Numbered from the stretch's first letter, positions 1-4,930 are shown. The stretch: DNA of 5,082 nt from Candidatus Bathyarchaeota archaeon (GCA_030613835.1 JAUWLH010000128.1:1-5082), one strand, 5' to 3'. Translations and numbers: made by a program. The notes: a model not told the origin generated them from the sequence alone.

Positions 1-66
1 TAGATACGTATTTTAGCCTTGTCACGCGCACACCTTCAGCCAGATTAACACAAGCGTAGAGAAAAA

Positions 67-107
67 AGCGGGCTCGGTGGTATCCGGACCTCATAAGGTG
101 CAGGTCC
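67..107 (+). other. Possible degenerate initiator tRNA-Met fragment with 6-bp dyad
   Basis: Four short blocks occur here in the order in which I recall them in archaeal initiator tRNA-Met: AGCGGG (67-72), TGGTATCC (78-85), CTCATAA (90-96, an anticodon loop with CAT) and GCAGGT (100-105). The spacing is compressed, no acceptor 3' half follows, and the stems do not fold as a working tRNA. The segment also contains a perfect inverted repeat, GGACCT (86-91) with AGGTCC (102-107), separated by 10 bases. It could be a decayed tRNA remnant or a chance resemblance plus an unrelated hairpin. It is not called as a tRNA gene. Confidence 0.2.
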
Positions 108-118
108 TATATTCTGTG

Positions 119-150
119 ATTTGCGCGTGAAGACACCAACGCGCGCAAAT
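119..150. repeat. 9-bp perfect inverted repeat with CG-rich arms
   Basis: ATTTGCGCG at 119-127 is the exact reverse complement of CGCGCAAAT at 142-150, leaving a 14-base loop. The right arm runs into the first bases of the 44-bp element that follows. It could form a hairpin in RNA or a cruciform in DNA. No T-run follows on either strand, so an ordinary archaeal terminator is not supported. Confidence 0.6.
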
Positions 151-190
151 GGTGCGGGGGGTGGGAAACCCACCCAGATTTACTAGTAAA
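147..190 (-). repeat. 44-bp structured direct repeat, copy 1
   Basis: This copy is ungapped and identical at 41 of 44 positions to 5039-5082, in the same orientation. It holds a perfect 7-bp hairpin, GGGTGGG (159-165) and CCCACCC (169-175) with loop AAA, and then the perfect 12-bp palindrome TTTACTAGTAAA (179-190). Read on the minus strand, the hairpin is followed by CCCCCGCACCA. That resembles the T-stem, acceptor 3' strand and CCA of an archaeal tRNA-Leu-type gene, but with a 3-base instead of a 7-base T-loop. It could be a dispersed non-coding element, an attachment-like site or a decayed tRNA end. There is no open frame that it serves. Strand is given for the tRNA-like reading only. Confidence 0.7.
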
Positions 191-272
191 CTTAACCCCC
201 ATGCGCGTATGTTGATGTAAGTATCGCCTTCGGAGTAGCAATTGTTCAGGCTAGCAATATAACCGATATGAA
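191..272. other. Non-coding spacer downstream of the RHH gene
   Basis: I see no gene here. CCCCC at 196-200 could pair with the G-run at 156-161 as an alternative to the element's own hairpin. CATGCGCGTATG at 200-211 is palindromic apart from one mismatched base pair. No T-run terminator is evident for the leftward gene that ends at 273. Confidence 0.4.
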
Positions 273-812
273 CTATTTTGTAATTGTTAAATGGACATTG
301 TTTTCTAGAACGACTGATTGTACCTTTAATCCGAGTTCGCCCTGAAGTATGCTTGTAATGTAATTCACGAGGAAATGACTCCATTTTCTCCCCAGGTTAT
401 GAATAAGATGCATTGTTTCCGCATCTTTTTTCTCGTAAACATCGCATCTGAACCATCCACTGTACTCGCCAAGCTCCTGTTTGATATACCATCGAATATT
501 TTCACGATTTATCTCCATTCCACGTTTCAAAAGGTTCTCTTGTAATAATCGATGTCCATATTCGTAGCCGATATCCTCTATTTCTTCGATGGACAACTTT
601 TCAAGTATAGCTCTGAAAGTCTCTAGGCTCATCAGGAGAAAGTATTGTGGATCATTGAATCTCCCGACATCTTTGTATCGTTGAAGGGTTTTATTGATCA
701 AAGCGTTTGGGCTCATGCCAAGGCGTTCAGCTTCACTCTGAATCACAGAGTCTAACTCCACATCTATTCGGAGTGTTCGCGTTTTACTCTGTCTACCTGT
801 TTTTTTTGGCAT
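273..812 (-). CDS. Ribbon-helix-helix (CopG/Arc-like) DNA-binding regulator with C-terminal domain
   Basis: A 179-residue protein likely to act as a transcriptional regulator. Residues about 8-48 fit a ribbon-helix-helix fold: a basic N-terminus, a short beta strand TRTLRIDVEL, helix SVIQSEAERLG, a turn MSPNAL and helix INKTLQRY. Such proteins bind DNA as dimers through the paired strands. Residues about 55-179 form a domain I cannot name, with a helix FRAILEKLSIEEIEDIGYE and a conserved-looking tract HNLGRKWSHFL; it may sense a ligand or mediate oligomerisation. The ATG at 812 is preceded by no Shine-Dalgarno sequence but by a TATA-like box near 843-854, so the leader would be very short. 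The gene is divergent from the membrane-protein cluster and shares its control region, which suggests autoregulation and control of the cluster. Its DNA is AT-rich compared with the genes after 2040. Confidence 0.8.
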   Translation of the reverse strand: MPKKTGRQSKTRTLRIDVELDSVIQSEAERLGMSPNALINKTLQRYKDVGRFNDPQYFLLMSLETFRAILEKLSIEEIEDIGYEYGHRLLQENLLKRGMEINRENIRWYIKQELGEYSGWFRCDVYEKKDAETMHLIHNLGRKWSHFLVNYITSILQGELGLKVQSVVLENNVHLTITK

Positions 813-841
813 AGTAGTTTCAGAATATTATGTGTTACTAA

Positions 842-857
842 GTGTTATAAAAAACAC
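842..857 (-). promoter_or_regulatory. TATA-like box within a 5-bp dyad, RHH gene promoter
   Basis: GTGTT (842-846) and AACAC (853-857) are perfect inverted arms around an AT core. On the minus strand the core reads TTTTTTATAA, a good archaeal TATA-like box about 36 bases upstream of the ATG at 812. That predicts a leader of about 10 bases. The core also reads as TATAAAAA on the plus strand, so it could fire towards the membrane-protein cluster. The dyad makes it a candidate operator half overlapping the promoter. Confidence 0.45.
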
Positions 858-882
858 AATAAGTTACAAAATAAACTGACAG

Positions 883-892
883 TTATATATAG
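883..892 (+). promoter_or_regulatory. TATA-like box candidate for the plus-strand cluster
   Basis: TTATATATAG is an archaeal-type TATA element. Transcription would begin near 912-916, leaving a leader of about 95 bases before the ATG at 1009. Nothing closer to that ATG looks like a better box. The core at 845-853 is the alternative. Confidence 0.35.
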
Positions 893-898
893 TTAAAA

Positions 899-1012
899 AT
901 GGAGGCTAACTCGATTGAGATGTCTAAAAGAAGACACAATCAGAACGTGCGAAAACACCTAGAATCCTCATCGAGTTGCATGATTAGAATTGTAGGAGTG
1001 AGGAACAAATGA
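899..1012 (+). CDS. Possible 37-residue leader ORF overlapping the next start (ATGA)
   Basis: An ATG at 899 opens a 37-codon frame ending in TGA at 1010-1012, which overlaps the ATG of the next gene as ATGA. The peptide is basic (SKRRHNQNVRKH near residues 9-20) and resembles nothing I know. No Shine-Dalgarno sequence precedes it. It would be transcribed only if the TATA core near 845-853 were used, since the box at 883-892 is too close. The exact stop-start overlap is the only real support, and it occurs by chance fairly often. Confidence 0.2.
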   Translation: MEANSIEMSKRRHNQNVRKHLESSSSCMIRIVGVRNK

Positions 1013-1422
1013 ATACCAATCAGAAGACTGCCGAAATGGCAAACATGAAAGTAAAACTTTCCATGTTGTGGCTATTTGGGGAAGTAACGTTACTGACCTT
1101 CTTAGTGCTCGAGTTTATGGAGCAAGGTGTAATGGAGGGAATAATTGCTGGGAACATGAGAGGGCTGCCACTGGGACCCGGAACATTGCTATTCTATGCA
1201 GTTTCCCTTTTGATTCCATTGGTTATGGCTTTCCTGTCTCTGACTTTGAAGTATTCAATGAACCGCTGGGCAAATATCATTGTGGGCATAGTCTATTCTG
1301 GACTCTATCTTATGGACCTAGTTGCTCATCTAGCAGTTCCATACGCTTATGCGATACTAATGGGCATCGCTTCAGTTGTGGCTCAGTTATTAATTGTCTG
1401 GTATGCATGGAAGTGGGTCTAA
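1009..1422 (+). CDS. DUF6326 family four-helix membrane protein (copy 1)
   Basis: A 137-residue integral membrane protein of unknown function. I recognise the family by the pattern of an N-terminal KLSxLW, then EGIIAG, FLSLTLxYxxNRWANIIVGI, and a C-terminal LIVWYAWKW. Four hydrophobic segments lie at about 17-37, 58-80, 87-108 and 114-136. The charged MNRW link falls between helices 2 and 3. Length is typical of the family. The ATG at 1009 has GGAG (995-998) about 10 bases upstream. An in-frame ATG at residue 13 would align better with the start of its neighbour and cannot be excluded. It is the first clear gene of the rightward cluster and has a diverged paralogue 32 bases downstream. Confidence 0.8.
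   Translation: MNTNQKTAEMANMKVKLSMLWLFGEVTLLTFLVLEFMEQGVMEGIIAGNMRGLPLGPGTLLFYAVSLLIPLVMAFLSLTLKYSMNRWANIIVGIVYSGLYLMDLVAHLAVPYAYAILMGIASVVAQLLIVWYAWKWV
1395..1419 (+). repeat. 25-bp exact repeat, copy in first DUF6326 gene
   Basis: This segment is identical over 25 bases to 1823-1847 and encodes VWYAWKWV at the end of both DUF6326 proteins. Flanking bases differ on both sides, and the rest of the two genes has diverged strongly. Fixed tryptophan codons explain part of the identity. Local gene conversion would explain the rest. Confidence 0.85.
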
Positions 1423-1454
1423 ACAGGCAGGATTGTGTGATAGGTGAGTCAATT

Positions 1455-1865
1455 ATGGAAGATGTGAGGTTAATTCTTTCAGCATTATGGGTAGCTGTAA
1501 CGTTTTGTTCTGTTTTTGAGGCTATTCTGGGATTTGTTAAGCCAGGGTATCTAAAGGGAGTGATGGCGGGAGAAATAGATGGTATACAAGTAACTCAAGT
1601 AGTTTTGGTCGGAAATGCAATAATGATGGTGATTAAGAGTGTTATGTTTTTCATGTCCCTGACTTTACCGTATCCTATGATTCGCTGGGCAAACATCATC
1701 CTAAGTGTAGCATTTTTTGTAGTTATTCTCATGACATTGGGTTTTTATTTTACTACTAACGTACAGACATGGACTTATTATTATTTTTTTGCAGCTACCG
1801 AAATTGTACTTTACGCACTGAATGTCTGGTATGCATGGAAGTGGGTCGCGCCCGCGATATCGTAG
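1455..1865 (+). CDS. DUF6326 family four-helix membrane protein (copy 2)
   Basis: A 136-residue paralogue of the preceding gene. It shares LSALWV near the N-terminus, a MAGEIDGIQ loop, MSLTLPY then RWANII near residues 67-82, and NVWYAWKWV at 123-131. Predicted membrane helices lie at about 8-28, 50-70, 78-98 and 110-130. The ATG at 1455 follows GGTGAG (1443-1448) at a 6-base spacing, which decides the start over an in-frame GTG at 1437. The frame is open further upstream, but only as the shadow of copy 1. The C-terminus carries six extra residues, VAPAIS, in a GC-rich tail absent from copy 1. Two adjacent copies could form a heteromer, but nothing in the sequence shows their role. Confidence 0.8.
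   Translation: MEDVRLILSALWVAVTFCSVFEAILGFVKPGYLKGVMAGEIDGIQVTQVVLVGNAIMMVIKSVMFFMSLTLPYPMIRWANIILSVAFFVVILMTLGFYFTTNVQTWTYYYFFAATEIVLYALNVWYAWKWVAPAIS
1823..1847 (+). repeat. 25-bp exact repeat, copy in second DUF6326 gene
   Basis: Partner of 1395-1419, in the same orientation, 428 bases further on. It is a possible substrate for recombination that would delete or duplicate one DUF6326 gene. Confidence 0.85.
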
Positions 1866-1889
1866 TGCAATGAAAGGAGCTTTGTTGAA

Positions 1890-2006
1890 ATGGATAAACG
1901 CGTCGAAAAACCTGCGAAGGCGATGACTGACGAGGAATTAGGAAAAAGGCTGTGGGATGAGCTGGCTCTATTAACAGGACAAATGGCTGAGGAGCGCGCA
2001 AGGTGA
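1890..2006 (+). CDS. Small charged 38-residue protein coupled to the acyltransferase
   Basis: A short frame with ATG at 1890, AAGGAG ending about 10 bases upstream (1874-1879), and TGA at 2004-2006. The stop overlaps a GTG start of the next gene as GTGA, and lies 2-5 bases before its ATG alternatives. The N-terminus is basic (MDKRVEKPAKA). Residues 13-38 look like an amphipathic, acidic helix containing TDEELGKRLWDELALLTGQM. There is no membrane segment or cysteine. The tight coupling suggests an accessory peptide of the acyltransferase, but I do not recognise a family. It lacks the features of MbtH proteins, which accompany some condensation-domain systems. It could instead be a translated leader that only opens the downstream ribosome site. 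Confidence 0.5.
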   Translation: MDKRVEKPAKAMTDEELGKRLWDELALLTGQMAEERAR

Positions 2007-3424
2007 TAATGATGCCAGAGAAAATCTCCAAAAATGAAAGGAAAGTCACTGCGATGGAACGGCTTTTCTCGTTTTCCCCATTCTCAACGGTCACAGTCGT
2101 CGCCCGGATAAAGGGAGACGTAACCGTGGACATGTTGATGAACGCCGTCCAGAGAGTCCAACAGAGACACGCAAACCTCCGAATGAGGATAAAATGGGAT
2201 GACGAGAACAATCCCTGGTTTACATCGGAGGACGTGAAGGAGATCCCGGTCGAGATCATATCGCGGGAGTCTGAAGACCACTGGATTAAAATCCATCACG
2301 AAGCGAACCAGATCCCATTCAGGTTCGATGAACGCCCCGCAATCAGATTCACACTGGTGCACTCACCGGAAATATCCGAGCTGATAATACTGTGCCACCA
2401 CATCATCTGCGACGGACTATCGCTGGCATACCTAGCAAGAGACCTCATGACCCACCTGGGAGACCCCACCAAGGAAGCGGAGATACTCCCCGACCCCGTG
2501 CCAATCGACCGTGACAACCTGCCAAAGGACGTCTCGGTGAATCCCGTGGTCAAGTTCTTCGTCAACCGTATAAACAAGGGCTGGCGGAAGGACAAGGTCC
2601 ACTTCGACATGGAGGATTACAGGAACCTCAACGAGGCGTACTGGATGAACGCCCTTCACCGGATGTTCTCCATAGAGCTTTCCGAGCCCCTGACCGCTGC
2701 ACTGGTGTCGCGCTGCAGAGAGGAGAACACCACGGTGAACAGCGCGTTGACAGCCGCATTCCTGGGGGCCCAGCTGGCGATTCAGGGCAAGAGAAAAGAG
2801 CTGTCAAGCATAGGCATAGCCGGTAACCTGAGGGACCGCCTTCAGAGGCCGGCCGGAGAGGGGATGGGATTCTTCGCCGGAGTGGTGACCCTGGACTACT
2901 CCTACGACGAGAAGAAGGGATTCTGGGACAACGCGAGGAGATTCAACCAGAAGGTCCAGCCCCTCTACACGAACAAGAACCTGTTCAAGGAAGGGTTGGT
3001 GTGGTGTTATCTCGAGCCGGCGATTCTCGAGGCCATCAACTTCAAGAGGTTGGGAGGGCTTGTCCCGACCCGCTTCTCGAGGCACGAGAAGTTATCCGCC
3101 TACAGTCAGCGGGATGACGTGGTCTCATCTATTCTCAAGAGGGAGAAGATTGATTCCCTTGACAGGATCGTGATGGGCACGGCTGTGACGAACCTTACCC
3201 GGATGGACTTCCCGAGGGAATACGGGGACCTGGAGTTGGATCGCCTGATTTTCCATCCTGGTGGTGCCTTCCCGTTGTCAACCGTGAACTTGGTGCTCGG
3301 GGCAGTCACATGTTCGGGGAAACTCAGCCTGGTCGTTGAATACGAGGAAGGCACGGTCAGCACGAACACGATGACTCAGATCAAGGACAAGGCGATGGGG
3401 TTCCTGCTAAACACACATCTCTAG
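2003..3424 (+). CDS. Condensation-domain/CoA-dependent acyltransferase superfamily protein
   Basis: A protein of about 470 residues resembling stand-alone acyltransferases of the chloramphenicol acetyltransferase/condensation superfamily (PapA, alcohol acetyltransferase and wax-ester synthase relatives). The hallmark HHxxxDG appears as HHIICDG at residues 132-138; H133 would be the general base and D137 structural. The N-terminal half has the expected layout, including ARIKGDVTVDMLMNAVQRVQQRHANLRMRI before the motif. A C-terminal half of similar size follows, with the region DFPREYGDLELDR near 390-410 where relatives carry a bridging DFGW-like motif. No carrier-protein or adenylation domain is attached. 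It would transfer an acyl group from CoA or a carrier to an alcohol or amine; the substrate is unknown. The start is uncertain: GTG 2003 with GAGGAG 8 bases upstream, or ATG 2009/2012 after AGGTGAT. Its GC content is visibly higher than that of the genes before it. Confidence 0.8.
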   Translation: MIMMPEKISKNERKVTAMERLFSFSPFSTVTVVARIKGDVTVDMLMNAVQRVQQRHANLRMRIKWDDENNPWFTSEDVKEIPVEIISRESEDHWIKIHHEANQIPFRFDERPAIRFTLVHSPEISELIILCHHIICDGLSLAYLARDLMTHLGDPTKEAEILPDPVPIDRDNLPKDVSVNPVVKFFVNRINKGWRKDKVHFDMEDYRNLNEAYWMNALHRMFSIELSEPLTAALVSRCREENTTVNSALTAAFLGAQLAIQGKRKELSSIGIAGNLRDRLQRPAGEGMGFFAGVVTLDYSYDEKKGFWDNARRFNQKVQPLYTNKNLFKEGLVWCYLEPAILEAINFKRLGGLVPTRFSRHEKLSAYSQRDDVVSSILKREKIDSLDRIVMGTAVTNLTRMDFPREYGDLELDRLIFHPGGAFPLSTVNLVLGAVTCSGKLSLVVEYEEGTVSTNTMTQIKDKAMGFLLNTHL

Positions 3425-3438
3425 GACCAGGTTTAACG

Positions 3439-4098
3439 ATGGAATTTCTTCAATTCTCGTCGATTGTCAAGAAGCGCATCCTACTAGTGATTCCTACGAT
3501 ACTCGTCGTTGGACTGGTCTCCGGGTATTTCCTCGATTTGAGGTTCCTGAAGCCACTTTCACGACCCCTGAGTTTAATGATCGTTTACCCGTTGATGATC
3601 TGGCTTCCCACGAGCAGCCTTACCAAGTGGGATGACATCAGGGTGCTGAGCTACGCCCTAGTGATGAACTTCGTAATGATGCCGCTCCTCGGGTATGGGG
3701 TAAGCTCTCTGTTCTTCGAGAGGGGGTCATCAATGTTCCTTGGGTTGCTACTTGTCTCGCTGCTACCCACTAGCGGTGGTATGACAGTGACGTGGACGGG
3801 GCTCGAAAACGGGAATGTCGTGGCTGCTGCAAAGATGACGATCATAGGATTGATGCTGGGCGCTTTGACTGCTCCGTTCTACATCCAGTTCTTTGTCGGT
3901 CAGTCACTCGATGTTCAACTGATGGACGTAATGTTGCAGGTCTTTTACATCATTGTGACACCTTTCGTCGCGGGTCAGGTCACCAGGATACTCTATGTGA
4001 AGGCTAGGTCGGAGGATGGGTTCAACAAGGACTTGAAGCCGTACCTGTCGATTCTCTCTATGTGGGGTATATTGGCCGCGCGCGCTCTAATAGAATAG
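3439..4098 (+). CDS. ACR3/bile-acid-symporter-family transporter, truncated in helix 7
   Basis: A 219-residue membrane protein whose N-terminal two thirds resembles the ACR3-like branch of the bile acid/arsenite transporter superfamily. Hydrophobic helices lie near 13-31, 43-58, 67-92, 97-113, 128-152 and 165-187. A seventh begins at about 202 and stops after ILAARALIE. The signature LLPTSGGMTVTWTG (108-121) falls where ACR3 has its arsenite-binding cysteine; a serine occupies that place, so arsenite transport is doubtful. Family members usually have about 10 helices and 300-350 residues, so about three helices are missing. The last codons fall in an alternating CG tract (4077-4085) and overlap the convergent gene by 12 bp. 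The start is 14 bases after the acyltransferase stop, with only a weak AGGT site. It is probably a broken gene but is open to its new stop. Confidence 0.7.
   Translation: MEFLQFSSIVKKRILLVIPTILVVGLVSGYFLDLRFLKPLSRPLSLMIVYPLMIWLPTSSLTKWDDIRVLSYALVMNFVMMPLLGYGVSSLFFERGSSMFLGLLLVSLLPTSGGMTVTWTGLENGNVVAAAKMTIIGLMLGALTAPFYIQFFVGQSLDVQLMDVMLQVFYIIVTPFVAGQVTRILYVKARSEDGFNKDLKPYLSILSMWGILAARALIE
4077..4085. repeat. Alternating CG tract at the transporter/phzF-like junction
   Basis: Nine alternating C and G bases lie inside the last codons of the truncated transporter and one base past the stop codon of the convergent PhzF-family gene. Similar tracts occur at 4940-4947 and 5028-5036, with shorter ones at 140-146 and 1994-1999. 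It marks the point where the transporter reading departs from its family. Confidence 0.6.
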
Positions 4099-4908
4099 AT
4101 TACCCTCGATGACTGTCACACAACCCCCCGTTAAAAAGACCCGACCATCAATGAGTTCAACGAAGAGAACGCCCCCCCTCACGGATGCTTGATAAGCCCA
4201 CATCTTCGTTTTCCCGAGGACCTCTCCCCAATAAGGCGCTAGAACAGTGTGTGCTGAGCCCGTCACAGGATCCTCGTCAATCCCCATCAACGGGGCAAAG
4301 TACCTGGAAACGAAGTCGTACCTCCCCGAGCCTGAAGCGGTTACCACCACCCCCCTCCATCCCAGAGGATTATCCGCTCCAAGGAGAGCCTTGAAGTCGG
4401 GACGCACCTCTCTGACCTCTTCCTCGCTACTTAGGAGAACCAATAGCTTCTGATTGGTGTCTGAGTATGAAATATCCTCCCAATTGGACACCCCGAGGGC
4501 CTCCAGAGCCTCTCGGGCGGGTTCAACAGGGAAGGGCTTGTTCTCGGGGAAGTCCAAGCGGACCCCTTCGGGAACCCTCTCAGCGTAAAGAGAGCCTGCC
4601 ATGGTTAGGAACTCCACCCGGTCGCCATCGTATTCCCTGTGCTCGAAGATGGTATGACCCGTTGCTAGGGTCGCGTGACCACAGAGGGGGACCTCCCGCG
4701 TGGGGGTGAACCACCGCAGATTAAAGCACCCATCGCTGATCTCCTCGACGAAAGCGGTCTCCGAGAGGTTCATCTCACGTGCTATTGAAAGATAGAGTTC
4801 GTCGCTCAACCGTGTGGGCATAAAACAGATCGCGGCAGGGTTCCCCCTGAAGGGCACATCGGTGAACGCATCCACCTGATAGAAAGGGACCTGCTTTTCA
4901 GACACCAT
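4087..4908 (-). CDS. PhzF family (phenazine biosynthesis-like) isomerase/epimerase
   Basis: A 273-residue cytosolic protein of usual family length that looks intact from end to end. PhzF-fold enzymes have two similar alpha/beta halves with the active site between them and catalyse isomerisation or epimerisation by proton transfer. Visible landmarks are FYQVDAFTDVPFRGNPAAIC (9-28), LSETAFV (48-54) with E50 matching the catalytic glutamate of PhzF, LCGHAT (75-80), DEDPVTGSAH (211-220), and the C-terminal RGG plus VTVIEG. Most family members have no known substrate and no other phenazine genes are here, so the family name should not be read as a pathway. The ATG at 4908 has a TATA-like box 23-31 bases upstream, which predicts a leaderless or nearly leaderless transcript. 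Its 3' end overlaps the truncated transporter convergently by 12 bp. Confidence 0.88.
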   Translation of the reverse strand: MVSEKQVPFYQVDAFTDVPFRGNPAAICFMPTRLSDELYLSIAREMNLSETAFVEEISDGCFNLRWFTPTREVPLCGHATLATGHTIFEHREYDGDRVEFLTMAGSLYAERVPEGVRLDFPENKPFPVEPAREALEALGVSNWEDISYSDTNQKLLVLLSSEEEVREVRPDFKALLGADNPLGWRGVVVTASGSGRYDFVSRYFAPLMGIDEDPVTGSAHTVLAPYWGEVLGKTKMWAYQASVRGGVLFVELIDGRVFLTGGCVTVIEGNLFY

Positions 4909-4920
4909 GATAATATGGTG
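4903..4920. promoter_or_regulatory. 6-bp perfect dyad spanning the phzF-like start codon
   Basis: CACCAT (4903-4908) and ATGGTG (4915-4920) are exact inverted arms around GATAAT. On the minus strand the 3' arm contains the start codon, and the dyad covers the transcription start predicted from the TATA box. That position suits a repressor operator. A chance dyad of this size is also quite possible. Confidence 0.35.
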
Positions 4921-4930
4921 GAGAGTTCAA

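Larger units (their letters stand above)
832..895. promoter_or_regulatory. Phased GTTA repeats: candidate RHH operator array
   Basis: GTTA occurs in the same orientation at 834, 844, 863, 882 and 892, with spacings of 10, 19, 19 and 10 bases. All sites therefore lie on about one face of the helix, as if two of seven evenly spaced sites were lost. The first two are extended to GTGTTA. The segment lies between divergent genes and covers their likely promoters. RHH repressors of the omega/CopG type are known to bind iterated short repeats, so this is a reasonable autoregulatory operator. Low-complexity AT sequence could produce part of the pattern by chance. Confidence 0.45.

Noticed and set aside
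60..190. A complete tRNA gene
   Set aside because: Only tRNA-like pieces are present. No 5' and 3' acceptor strands pair, and the candidate T-loop is too short.
91..384. 97-codon minus-strand frame running from the RHH gene into the repeat region
   Set aside because: It overlaps the RHH C-terminus in another frame, runs through the structured repeat, has a low-complexity basic composition and resembles no protein family. The RHH frame is far better supported.
1068..1454. Extension of the second DUF6326 frame upstream to 1068
   Set aside because: This part is a shadow of the first DUF6326 gene. Family resemblance begins at the ATG at 1455, which has a good GGTGAG ribosome site.
2084..3369. 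Several open frames on the minus strand opposite the acyltransferase
   Set aside because: They are antisense shadows of a GC-rich coding region with no family resemblance. The plus frame carries the HHxxxDG motif and full-length similarity.
4185..4709. Three plus-strand frames opposite the phzF-like gene
   Set aside because: Proline- and serine-rich, arginine-rich translations typical of antisense frames. The minus frame has all the PhzF landmarks.
4087..4908. A phenazine biosynthesis pathway
   Set aside because: Only a PhzF-fold gene is present. The family is broad, and no other phz-type gene lies in the window.
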